Positions 55,708 to 64,000 of a stretch of 64,000 bases of DNA are shown piece by piece. The translations under genes were made by a program, and so were the position numbers. The stretch is from Pantoea rodasii (GTDB lineage Bacteria; Pseudomonadota; Gammaproteobacteria; Enterobacterales; Enterobacteriaceae), in NCBI RefSeq assembly GCF_002095465.1, contig NZ_MLFP01000086.1, forward strand, positions 124,001 through 188,000, given 5' to 3'. The notes below the pieces were generated by a model, which had not been told where the DNA came from, searched no databases, and was given only the letters and a program-made list of their open reading frames with translations. Each line of letters starts with the position of its first letter. Position 1 is the first letter of the stretch.

Positions 55708-56255
55708 TGAAGATTATTGATACTGAAATTCCTGACGTCAAAATCATTGAGCCATCGGTATTCGGTGACGAGCGCGGTTTCTTTATGGAAACCTGGCAGC
55801 AAAAGAAATTTGAAGAGCAGGTATCTCCTCGTACTTTCGTGCAGGACAACCATTCAAAGTCTTCAAAGGGTATTTTGCGTGGTCTGCATTATCAGACAGT
55901 TAACACCCAAGGCAAGCTCGTGCGTGTTGTTTCCGGTGAAGTTTACGATGTCGCCGTGGATATGAGAAAGTCATCGCCTACATTTGGAAAATGGGTAGGT
56001 GTGTACCTTTCAGCTGACAATAAACGTCAATTATGGGTGCCTGAAGGGTTCGCTCATGGTTTTTATGTGACGTCTGAAAGTGCAGAGTTTGTCTATAAAT
56101 GTACCGATTATTATAATCCGCAGAATGAGCATTCATTACTCTGGAATGATACAGATTTAGGTATTAACTGGCCGATCTCTGAAGGTGATAGTCCTGCTCT
56201 TTCCGCGAAAGATAAAGAGGGAACACCATTATCACACGCAGTAACCTTTGATTGA
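55707..56255 (+). CDS. rfbC: dTDP-4-dehydrorhamnose 3,5-epimerase
   Basis: 182 residues of the RmlC cupin fold. The conserved block LRGLHYQ contains the catalytic His, and VPEGFAHGFYV the second family motif. It completes the dTDP-L-rhamnose set. A terminator hairpin follows 12 bases after the stop, so the genes beyond may be expressed at a lower level or need RfaH. Confidence 0.95.
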   Translation: MKIIDTEIPDVKIIEPSVFGDERGFFMETWQQKKFEEQVSPRTFVQDNHSKSSKGILRGLHYQTVNTQGKLVRVVSGEVYDVAVDMRKSSPTFGKWVGVYLSADNKRQLWVPEGFAHGFYVTSESAEFVYKCTDYYNPQNEHSLLWNDTDLGINWPISEGDSPALSAKDKEGTPLSHAVTFD

Positions 56256-56267
56256 TTCCTAAAACTA

Positions 56268-56295
56268 AGGATGAGGATGTTACTCATCCTTTTTT
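56268..56295 (+). terminator. Intrinsic terminator after rfbC
   Basis: AGGATGAG-GATGTTA-CTCATCCT, an 8-bp stem, is followed by TTTTT. It lies between rfbC and the glycosyltransferase at 56305, inside the presumed O-antigen operon. Confidence 0.8.
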
Positions 56296-56304
56296 ATGTA
56301 GCTG

Positions 56305-57246
56305 ATGATGATGAGCGATAAAGGAACAATAAGTATCTTAATGGGTACTTATAATGGTGAGAAATATATAGAGCAGCAATTGCAGTCAATTGCTGATCAG
56401 ACTTATAAAAATTGGAAACTGATTGTTTCGGATGATGGTTCAACGGATCAAACTTGTGAACTAATTGAGAAGTTTGCCCAACAATATCCAGATAATAAAG
56501 TCATTTTGCTTACAGGGCCTGGGAAAGGGTTTGCTGCTAATTTCTTTAGTTTACTAAATCGTAAGGATATTGACTCTGAATTTTATGCTTTTTGTGATCA
56601 GGATGATATCTGGATTGAGGACAAACTTGAAGTTGCTGTGAACCAGTTAACCTCTGAATTAGATTCATTGAACAAGTACAGACTTTACGGCTCTCGCACT
56701 AAATTGATTGATTCTAACGAGAACAGCATTGGCTTTTCACCCTGCTTCTTAAAAGCATTTCATTTCAAGAATGCATTATTACAGAGTTATGCGGGTGGTA
56801 ACACCATGGTTTTCAATCGGGAGCTAAAATCGATTTTTGAAACACTTCCAGCAGATTTGAAAATTGTTTCTCACGACTGGATTATGTATATCGTTTGTAG
56901 TGCTATGAATGGGACTGTAATTTATGATCAACAGCCCTATATACTTTACCGACAACATGATCAGAATCTTGTGGGCAGTAATACTGGAATGATGTCCAAA
57001 GTCACGCGTTTTAATCGACTGTTTGCAGGGGAGTTTAAATCCTGGAGTAAAACGAACAGCATGGCGCTTGAGTGCATTAAACACAAAATGCCAACAGAGA
57101 ATAAACTAGACTATGAGAGGTTTAATGCTCTGAATAGTGGTCTGACAAATAGAGTTGCTAATTTTATTATTGGTGGATTTTATCGGCAGAACTTTATTGA
57201 GACATGCGCTTTCTTCATTATGAATGTCTTTAGGAAATTAGTCTAA
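56305..57246 (+). CDS. GT2 glycosyltransferase, rhamnosyltransferase-like
   Basis: About 313 residues; three ATG codons in a row (56305, 56308, 56311) leave the exact start open and no strong ribosome site is visible. GT-A opening ISILMGTYNGEKYIEQQLQS and the metal motif FCDQDDIW match the rhamnosyltransferase group of GT2, in line with the rfb genes just upstream. The DNA is clearly more AT-rich than the core genome. It likely adds rhamnose to the O-polysaccharide; the linkage is unknown. Confidence 0.82.
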   Translation: MMMSDKGTISILMGTYNGEKYIEQQLQSIADQTYKNWKLIVSDDGSTDQTCELIEKFAQQYPDNKVILLTGPGKGFAANFFSLLNRKDIDSEFYAFCDQDDIWIEDKLEVAVNQLTSELDSLNKYRLYGSRTKLIDSNENSIGFSPCFLKAFHFKNALLQSYAGGNTMVFNRELKSIFETLPADLKIVSHDWIMYIVCSAMNGTVIYDQQPYILYRQHDQNLVGSNTGMMSKVTRFNRLFAGEFKSWSKTNSMALECIKHKMPTENKLDYERFNALNSGLTNRVANFIIGGFYRQNFIETCAFFIMNVFRKLV

Positions 57247-57263
57247 CCATCGATGGTGTAAAA

Positions 57264-58559
57264 ATGAAACGTATTATTTTTATGATTGTCAGATTCTTTC
57301 TGAAAATTGTAATCTATTTGTACTATGGTGTCCTCTCCATTCGAGATGACATTAAAACAAAAAAGTATGCTGAAGTGAAAATTAAAAATGACTTTACCGG
57401 TGGTAAGGTTATGCTTCTTGCTCTCTATGAGAAATCATCTCTTCGAAATGATACGTTAGAGTTAATTAAAGAAGCAAAGCGGAATAATGTATTCGTTGTT
57501 GCTGTGAACACGTTAAGGCTTGAAGAGCAAAATTATCCATCAGAACTGGTGGATGTATATATAGAGCGCGACAACTACGGCCGCGATTTCGGTAGCTACA
57601 AAGCGGGTATGAAGTATTTCTTTGATAAAGGGTTTCATGATAAGTGTGAACGCCTGCTGATTATCAATGATAGCGTATTTTTTTCAAAGCATGGCCTGCC
57701 AGAGTTTGTTCATAATCTCTTCAATACAGATGTTGAAGTGCTGGGTGCGACCGAAAATAGTCAGCACTCTCATCATTTAGGATCATTTTGTATCTCAGTT
57801 GCGGGTAAAATTGTTCGTAACGCAAAATTTAAGAACTTCTGGTTTAATTACAAATCTTCTAATGTAAGACCTTTAGTAATAAAACGCGGAGAGTTTGGCT
57901 TAAGCAAGTTGCTTAAATCTCTGGTGAGTTCTGAACAGAATTTCAAATCTTTATTTAACGTTTCCTTTATGGAACGTAAATTAAGTAACGATTTAGAGTT
58001 TTACAAGAATTACTACTATCATCGCCGAGAGGGCGTTAGAGCATGGTCTAATCGCTCTATTACGGGTTTGCTGGCAAATGACGAAGTTTTATCATCATAT
58101 TATAATCAATATTTGATTCAAACAAGTCACTCTGTTAAACCTTTATTTTCAAGTGAGTCTGAATCGTCATCTACAATTGTTGATAAAAACAAATCGTTAC
58201 TTAAAGCAAGCAGCGTTGATTATCTTGAAGCTGTTAATTTCTTCAGGACATATAGTAATGAAGAGGTTTTCTTAAACAGCCAATTCAAGCAGCGTGTTGT
58301 AGCACTGTATCTTGATGAATTCACCATGGGTTCACAAATCCACGTTAATTGTCTTGCCTTACATCATTCTGGTCTACCAATCATAAAGCTGGATTTGATG
58401 TTCCGATGCGTCTGCAGCATGAATGATATTATTAAGCTACGAGATCAGCTTGAAGAGTCGCAAAAAGAAGAGTTTATGACACTTATCTTGGCGCGTCTGT
58501 GTGGTGATAAGTTCTTGGTCGGTTTGAATCGACTGGCGTACCAATTTGGAATTTTGTAA
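57264..58559 (+). CDS. RgpF-like rhamnan synthesis family protein
   Basis: 431 residues. A hydrophobic N-terminal segment (IIFMIVRFFLKIVIYLYYG) may anchor it to the membrane. NYGRDFGSYKAGMKYF and LLIINDSVFF are hallmarks of the RgpF family, glycosyltransferase-like proteins of rhamnose-rich polysaccharides. The C-terminal part is less conserved. The stop overlaps wzm as TAATG, tying it to the ABC exporter. It resembles the RgpF-like domain at the window's right end. Confidence 0.78.
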   Translation: MKRIIFMIVRFFLKIVIYLYYGVLSIRDDIKTKKYAEVKIKNDFTGGKVMLLALYEKSSLRNDTLELIKEAKRNNVFVVAVNTLRLEEQNYPSELVDVYIERDNYGRDFGSYKAGMKYFFDKGFHDKCERLLIINDSVFFSKHGLPEFVHNLFNTDVEVLGATENSQHSHHLGSFCISVAGKIVRNAKFKNFWFNYKSSNVRPLVIKRGEFGLSKLLKSLVSSEQNFKSLFNVSFMERKLSNDLEFYKNYYYHRREGVRAWSNRSITGLLANDEVLSSYYNQYLIQTSHSVKPLFSSESESSSTIVDKNKSLLKASSVDYLEAVNFFRTYSNEEVFLNSQFKQRVVALYLDEFTMGSQIHVNCLALHHSGLPIIKLDLMFRCVCSMNDIIKLRDQLEESQKEEFMTLILARLCGDKFLVGLNRLAYQFGIL

Positions 58560-59359
58560 TGACTAATAAACTGAAGTCTGTGGGGTGGGATGATTTCACC
58601 TCCGCATTAAGAAACTTTCATGTTGTGAAAGTGATGGGTGGACAAGACATCCGTATGCGATACAAACGGTCTAAGATGGGGCCGTTTTGGATAACCATCA
58701 GTATGGCTGTCATGATTACCACCATGGGATTGGTTTTCGGCAATCTTTTTAAGACTAACGTTAAGGAATTTTTGCCTTATCTGACCTTAGGTCTTATTAC
58801 ATGGACATTCATTCAAAGTTGTATATCTGAAGGGTGTGATGCGCTCATTTCATCAGAAGGCATAATTAAACAATTGCCGGTACCATTACATGTTCATGTT
58901 ATGCGTGTGATTTGGAAGAACTTCCTTATCTTCCTGCACAATATTGTTATTTTTCCATTGGTTTTACTTGCTGTACAAAAAAGTATTAGTTGGACAGTAG
59001 TTCTGGCAATACCTGGATTTTTACTGCTTGTGTTAAATTTAACTTGGGTGCTAATGGTACTTTCAATGATTTGTGCACGCTTTCGCGATATGACACAAAT
59101 TATACTTAGCATCATGCAAGTAATTTTTTACCTGACACCTATTATTTGGATGCCTAAGCTGCTTTCACACAGTTCAGCTGCTGTACTCCTCAATTTCAAC
59201 CCGCTCTACCATCTCATTGACTTAGTGAGAAGCCCGCTGTTGGGTGAAATACCGATGACAAGCAGTTACATTATTGCTGCTGTCATGGCGGTAGTAGGGT
59301 TGTCATTCTCGATTGCAATGACCAGTAAATATAAATACCGCGTTCCTTATTGGGTTTAA
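58559..59359 (+). CDS. wzm: Polysaccharide ABC transporter permease Wzm
   Basis: 266 residues with about six membrane helices of the ABC-2 type. The cytoplasmic N-terminal DIRMRYKRSKMGPFWITISM is the characteristic entry of O-antigen and capsule exporters. With Wzt it moves complete, lipid-linked O-polysaccharide across the inner membrane. Overlaps the upstream gene and is followed by wzt after four bases. This means the O-polysaccharide uses the ABC route rather than Wzx/Wzy. Confidence 0.92.
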   Translation: MTNKLKSVGWDDFTSALRNFHVVKVMGGQDIRMRYKRSKMGPFWITISMAVMITTMGLVFGNLFKTNVKEFLPYLTLGLITWTFIQSCISEGCDALISSEGIIKQLPVPLHVHVMRVIWKNFLIFLHNIVIFPLVLLAVQKSISWTVVLAIPGFLLLVLNLTWVLMVLSMICARFRDMTQIILSIMQVIFYLTPIIWMPKLLSHSSAAVLLNFNPLYHLIDLVRSPLLGEIPMTSSYIIAAVMAVVGLSFSIAMTSKYKYRVPYWV

Positions 59360-59363
59360 TATT

Positions 59364-60137
59364 ATGGCTATTATCAAGTTTGAAAATGTCGGCATTGATT
59401 TCCCAATATTCAACGCGCAGGCAAGATCGATTAAAAAGAATTTTATCAATTTTGCCACTGGCGGCAAGGTTGGCCAGCATGATGGCAAGGTCGTCGTTTC
59501 TGCCCTCAATAATCTTAATTTTGAAATCAAAGACGGCGAGCGAGTGGGGTTGATTGGGCATAACGGTGCGGGTAAGACGACCTTACTGCGTATGTTCAGC
59601 AAGGTTTATCACCCAACAAGTGGCAGTGCAACGATTGAAGGTGACATTGGCTCCTTAATTTCAATTTCTTTAGGCATTAACCAGGAGTTTACTGGTCGAG
59701 AAAATATCTACATTCGCGGGGCTCTTTTGGGTCTTAAGAAGAAAGAAATTGATGCAAGAATAGATGAAATCATAGATTTCACGGATTTAGGTGATTTTAT
59801 TGATATGCCAGTGCGTACCTATTCTTCAGGTATGCAAATGCGTTTAGGCTTTAGTGTCAGCACCATTTTTACACCCGAAATTCTGTTAATGGATGAGTGG
59901 TTATCCGTAGGTGACGAAGGGTTTAAAGAAAAAGCAGAAACCCGTCTGACTAACATCATTAATGCCACCAAGATATTAATTTTGGCAAGCCATAGTAATG
60001 AATTGTTAAGAAAGACCTGCACAAGAATTCTTTGGCTGGAACATGGCACAGTGAAAATGGATGGCACGCCCGAGGAAGTTCTTCCGCTGTATTTCAAATC
60101 GAAGATTCAAAGAGGCGATTTGTTAACCGACGCGTAA
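59364..60137 (+). CDS. wzt: Polysaccharide ABC transporter ATP-binding protein Wzt (short form)
   Basis: 257 residues. Walker A GHNGAGKT is at 65-72, the signature is YSSGMQMRLGFS, Walker B is ILLMDEWLSVGDEGF and the H-loop is LASHSN. It ends soon after the nucleotide-binding domain (residue 257), so it lacks the C-terminal carbohydrate-binding domain found in Wzt of E. coli O9a. Transport is therefore probably not gated by a specific terminal cap bound to Wzt. It is the last gene before gnd. Confidence 0.93.
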   Translation: MAIIKFENVGIDFPIFNAQARSIKKNFINFATGGKVGQHDGKVVVSALNNLNFEIKDGERVGLIGHNGAGKTTLLRMFSKVYHPTSGSATIEGDIGSLISISLGINQEFTGRENIYIRGALLGLKKKEIDARIDEIIDFTDLGDFIDMPVRTYSSGMQMRLGFSVSTIFTPEILLMDEWLSVGDEGFKEKAETRLTNIINATKILILASHSNELLRKTCTRILWLEHGTVKMDGTPEEVLPLYFKSKIQRGDLLTDA

Positions 60138-60221
60138 TCATCCACTTTTATTGTGTGTTTTAGCATCGCACCATTCACTACCTAAAGTGATGGTAGATGA
60201 GTTAACATATTTGCCACTTTA

Positions 60222-60243
60222 ATCACAAATCTGAGTTTGTGAT
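60222..60243. other. Inverted repeat upstream of gnd
   Basis: ATCACAAA-TCTGAG-TTTGTGAT is a perfect 8-bp inverted repeat ending 24 bases before the gnd start, with no T run after it. It could be an operator or a leader hairpin controlling gnd translation. The remainder of the 130-base wzt-gnd gap shows nothing else clear. Confidence 0.4.
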
Positions 60244-60267
60244 GGTAACTTCAGACAGGAGTAGATA

Positions 60268-61677
60268 ATGTCCAAGCAACAAATCGGTGTTGTCGGTATG
60301 GCAGTCATGGGCCGTAACTTGGCTCTTAACATTGAGAGCCGCGGCTACACAGTGTCTATCTTCAACCGTTCTCGCGAAAAGACTGATGAAGTCATCGCTG
60401 ATAGTCAGGGTAAGAAACTGGCCCCTTTCTACACCGTTGAAGAGTTCGTTGAATCCCTCGAAAAACCACGCCGTATTCTGCTGATGGTGCAGGCTGGTGA
60501 GGCTACTGATAAGACTATCGCTTCTCTGACTCCGCATTTGGACAAGGGTGACATCCTGATTGACGGTGGTAACACCTTCTACAAGGATACTATCCGTCGT
60601 AACAAAGAATTGTCTGATCAAGGCTTCAACTTTATCGGCACCGGTGTTTCTGGTGGCGAGGAGGGTGCTTTAAAAGGTCCTTCTATCATGCCTGGTGGCC
60701 AGAAAGAAGCGTACGAACTGGTTGCGCCAATCCTTGATAAGATTGCTGCGCGTGCTGAAGATGGCGAAGCCTGTGTTGCCTACATCGGTCCAAACGGTGC
60801 CGGTCACTATGTGAAGATGGTGCACAATGGCATCGAATACGGTGACATGCAGCTGATTGCAGAGGCCTATGCTCTGTTGAAAGGCGCGTTGGGTCTGGAC
60901 AATGAAGAACTGGCTAAGACCTTCAATGACTGGAACAACGGTGAGCTAAGCAGCTACCTGATCGACATCACCAAAGATATCTTCACTAAGAAAGATGAAG
61001 ACGGTAAATATTTGGTTGATGTGATTCTTGACGAAGCAGCGAACAAAGGCACTGGTAAGTGGACGAGCCAGAGCTCTTTGGATCTGGGTGAACCACTGTC
61101 ACTGATCACTGAATCAGTGTTTGCTCGTTATCTCTCTTCTCTGAAGTCACAGCGTGTTGCGGCTTCAAAAGTGCTGAGCGGCCCTCAGGCTAAAGCGTTC
61201 ACCGGCGACAAAGCTGAGTTCGTTGAGAAAGTACGTCGTGCATTGTATCTGGGCAAAATCGTCTCTTATGCACAGGGCTTCTCACAACTGCGTGCTGCTT
61301 CTGAAGAAAACAATTGGGATCTGCACTACGGCGAAATTGCTAAAATCTTCCGTGCGGGCTGTATCATTCGCGCGCAGTTCCTGCAGAAAATTACTGATGC
61401 TTATGCCCAAGATGCAAACATCGCTAACCTACTGCTTGACCCATACTTCAAGAATATCGCTGATGAATACCAGCAAGCACTGCGTGATGTAGTTTCATAC
61501 GCGATTCAGAATGGTATCCCAACGCCGACCTTCTCTGCAGCAATCGCTTACTACGATAGCTACCGTTCAGAAGTTCTGCCAGCGAACCTGATTCAGGCTC
61601 AACGCGACTACTTCGGTGCGCATACGTATAAGCGTATTGATAAAGACGGTGTGTTCCATACTGAGTGGTTGGATTGA
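60268..61677 (+). CDS. gnd: 6-phosphogluconate dehydrogenase, decarboxylating
   Basis: 469 residues (E. coli 468). NADP-binding start GVVGMAVMGRNLALN, and active-site stretches GTGVSGGEEGALKGPS and KMVHNGIEYGDMQ are intact. It makes ribulose-5-phosphate in the pentose phosphate pathway. Preceded by CAGGAG. It is the classic right border of enterobacterial O-antigen loci, but here another polysaccharide gene lies beyond it. A strong terminator follows. Confidence 0.97.
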   Translation: MSKQQIGVVGMAVMGRNLALNIESRGYTVSIFNRSREKTDEVIADSQGKKLAPFYTVEEFVESLEKPRRILLMVQAGEATDKTIASLTPHLDKGDILIDGGNTFYKDTIRRNKELSDQGFNFIGTGVSGGEEGALKGPSIMPGGQKEAYELVAPILDKIAARAEDGEACVAYIGPNGAGHYVKMVHNGIEYGDMQLIAEAYALLKGALGLDNEELAKTFNDWNNGELSSYLIDITKDIFTKKDEDGKYLVDVILDEAANKGTGKWTSQSSLDLGEPLSLITESVFARYLSSLKSQRVAASKVLSGPQAKAFTGDKAEFVEKVRRALYLGKIVSYAQGFSQLRAASEENNWDLHYGEIAKIFRAGCIIRAQFLQKITDAYAQDANIANLLLDPYFKNIADEYQQALRDVVSYAIQNGIPTPTFSAAIAYYDSYRSEVLPANLIQAQRDYFGAHTYKRIDKDGVFHTEWLD

Positions 61678-61685
61678 TATTTAAT

Positions 61686-61712
61686 AAGGCTTCCTTTGGA
61701 AGCCTTTTTTTT
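61686..61712 (+). terminator. Rho-independent terminator after gnd
   Basis: AAGGCTTCC-TTT-GGAAGCCTT is a 9-bp perfect stem followed by at least six further T. It begins 9 bases after the gnd stop. Confidence 0.92.
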
Positions 61713-61877
61713 CTCCAAATTTTGATTTTTTCTTAATATTTATATTTGGGTTTACCATGCTCTATATATTTAGTTTCGTTTCTAAAATTATCGACATAAG
61801 CGATCATTTTTAACAATTTATATTGGATTATATTGGTGTTGGTTTTCAAAGATTGATAATAAGCTCTCGAGGATAAA

Positions 61878-64000
61878 ATGAGTTCTTCAAAAGAAACTTC
61901 CAATTTAAAAAATGAAAATGCATACAATTCTTCTGGAAATCAAGATCTTGAAATAGTTGAACCCTCTCCATTTCAGAATATTTCAATAAATTCAATTTCT
62001 TTTCTGAAACCAGTAAAGTTAACTCAATCAGCGTGGCTTGAGCATATCCCATTCGCATTTTGGTTAATTAATGCGCATAGGCCACAAGTATTAGTTGAGC
62101 TTGGTACACATTATGGTTCGTCATACTTTTCTTTTTGTCAGGCAATAGATCATTTACACTTATCAACACGCTGCTATGCAATCGACATGTGGAAAGGCGA
62201 TGATCATGCAGGATTCTATGGCGAGAATGTATATAGTTCAGTACAAGATCATAATAACCACCTTTATTCGCAGTTTTCTACACTCATGCGTATGCCTTTT
62301 GATGAGGGTGTCAAATATTTCAAGGATGGAGAAGTTGATTTACTCCATATCGATGGTTTCCATACTTACGATGCTGTTAAAAATGATTTTGATAGTTGGC
62401 TCCCTAAGTTATCGAGCCGTGCAGTAGTTATTATTCATGATAGCAATGTGCGAAAAGCAGATTTCGGAGTTTACCGCTTTGTAGCAGAATTACGCCAAAC
62501 ATATCCTTGTTTTGAATTCTCTCATGGTCACGGATTAACTATCGTTGGAGTCGGTGCCGAACAGAGTAAAGAAATGCTTAATCTCTTTGAAGCTGATAAC
62601 GATGAGAGAAGGATCAGACATATTCAAGAAGTTTTCTCAAGATTGGGGAAATCATGTTCTAATGAATACGCTGTTGAAGCATTTAAGAAAATCGTTGCCG
62701 ATAATAAAAATGAACTAAAAGTGTCGGTTAATGAACTCACAGAATTAAAGAAAACTGATATAGAACACCTATCGGAATCTTCAGTTTTAAAAAGTGATTT
62801 AAAAAAATACCAGATTGAGAATGAACGTTTAAGATTTGAAAATTCCCAGATGATTAGCGACATGACTTCAGTTAATGAACTGATTTCACAAAGGCAGCAC
62901 GAGATAAACCAAATCCTGAATTCAACATCGTGGCGGCTAACATTGCCTTTACGCTTTGCAAAGCGTGTCATCAGATATGTGATTAGGAGGTGGAAGAGAC
63001 TTTTTTTAAAGGATGTTAATAAAAAAATAGTTACTCAGTATCTCCTGTTTCACCTTCTGATTTTGACCGAGTATGGTATTTAGAGACATATACTGATATT
63101 AAAGATTCTGGTATTGATCCCTATGAACATTACATCGAACATGGGCAAGCAGAAGGTCGGTACTCTTCAGAGAATGAATATAAGAAGGTGCTTGCGCCTG
63201 ATTTAGATGAGAACTGGTATCTTGAAACTTATACCGATGTAAAACTTGCAGGGTTGACTGCTCTGCATCATTACATCCATTACGGGCGTGCCGAGGGGCG
63301 ATTCTCTTCACTTGCTCGACTGTTTGCGCAGGATTTTGATGAACAATGGTATTTAAAGCAATATCCAGATGTTGCAAAGTCAGATATTGAACCTCTTGAA
63401 CATTATCTCTTGCATGGATATGCAGAAGGGCGCAAGCCTTGTGAGATGCCGCGCATGCTATCAGTTCCATACTTCCGTTATGGGCAATCTGAATATGGTG
63501 CCAGAGACAAACCGCTTTTAATAGACTCTGACATTGGATTAAATGAAAATTTCACACAATCAATTGGTGTTCATCTTCACCTTTATTATCTTGATTTGTC
63601 GAATGAGTTTATAAAGTATCTTAACAATATTCCAGCGAAGTTTGATCTGTACATATCGATTCCCAAAGGTAAATATAATAAAATTGATTGTGAAAACACC
63701 TTTCGAACGTCTTTGGAATATTTAAATAAACTGGTTGTACGTGAAACAGAAAATGTTGGTAGAGATATTTATCCATTTGTTGTTGAGTTTGGTCAGGAAC
63801 TTCTAACATATGATATCATCCTCCATATTCATTCAAAAAAATCTCCACAATCAAAAACTCGAGGGTGGCGAAGATTTCTCCTCCATTACACTCTTGGAAG
63901 TAAAGCTATAACGACACAAATATTAAATGCGTTCGCTGATGATCCTCGACTAGGTGCTTATTTCCCTGCCTATTTTCATGCGACTACCCGTCAGCCACTT
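61878..64000 (+). CDS. Large multidomain polysaccharide protein: methyltransferase, coiled coil, WYL/EGR repeats, RgpF-like (frameshift; cut by window edge)
   Basis: From ATG 61878 (after GAGGATAAA) the first frame gives a class I SAM methyltransferase-like domain with ELGTHYGSS at 74-82 and LLHIDGFHTYDAV near 155-167, then a coiled coil at about 280-350 and a basic segment (SWRLTLPLRFAKRVIRYVIRR). The frame ends at 63083, but one more A in the seven-A run at 63021-63027 opens a frame to the window end. That part has three repeats of about 40 residues (WYLETYTDI...HYIEHGQAEGRYS and two more) and an RgpF-like domain with ENVGRDIYPFV and ILHIHSKKSPQS. It is AT-rich and presumably an LPS methyltransferase-glycosyltransferase. 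Confidence 0.75.

Noticed and set aside
1..64000. CRISPR arrays, insertion sequences or prophage blocks
   Set aside because: No regularly spaced repeats, transposase, integrase or run of phage genes was seen. The only phage-like sequence is the tailspike-type AmsF, which sits in the exopolysaccharide operon.

Overview
The window looks like a chromosomal segment of an Erwiniaceae bacterium, most likely Pantoea or a close relative of Erwinia. Two things point there. A core block matches the Escherichia coli yegS-trhP-baeRS-mdtDCBA-yegD-yegE-udk-dcd-asmA-yegH neighbourhood. Next to it lies an exopolysaccharide cluster of the amylovoran/stewartan type (ams/wce) rather than a colanic acid cluster.

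Layout. 1-2.3 kb: end of an M20 dipeptidase gene and a fused two-domain peptide-type ABC ATPase. 2.3-2.5 kb: a tRNA-Asn gene with its own promoter and terminator. 2.7-6.8 kb: a Gfo/Idh oxidoreductase, a block of intergenic repeats, yegS, the small RNA cyaR and trhP. 7-18.6 kb: the mdtABCD-baeSR efflux and envelope-stress operon, read leftwards, with a vapBC-type toxin-antitoxin pair lodged between mdtC and mdtD. 18.8-31.3 kb: an aldo/keto reductase, an OprB-like porin, yegD, a diguanylate cyclase (yegE), a PAP2 phosphatase, udk, dcd, asmA and yegH.

31.3-50 kb is the exopolysaccharide operon. It has an RcsAB-like box and a JUMPstart/ops element, then wbaP (amsG), wza, wzb, wzc, wzy, an SGNH esterase, an acyltransferase, three glycosyltransferases, a tailspike-like AmsF/WceF protein, a pyruvyl transferase (amsJ), amsK and wzx. 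WbaP would start the repeat unit on undecaprenyl phosphate. The glycosyltransferases extend it, AmsJ adds pyruvate and the acyltransferase/esterase pair may set acylation. Wzx flips the unit, Wzy polymerises it, and Wza-Wzc-Wzb export it and control length. galF and galE follow, supplying or regulating UDP-sugars.

52.7-64 kb is an O-antigen-type locus with a second, separate JUMPstart: rfbBDAC (dTDP-L-rhamnose), a rhamnosyltransferase-like GT2, an RgpF-like protein, an ABC exporter (wzm/wzt), then gnd. Beyond gnd is a large, incomplete protein that joins a methyltransferase, a coiled coil, three WYL...HY...EGR repeats and an RgpF-like domain. From about 56.3 kb the DNA, except gnd, is visibly more AT-rich than the core, which suggests horizontal exchange.

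Eleven genes, nearly all of them conserved, each appear broken by a single missing base, usually in a homopolymer. One or two could be real, but the uniform pattern points to sequence error, so I annotate these genes as full length with the shift noted.
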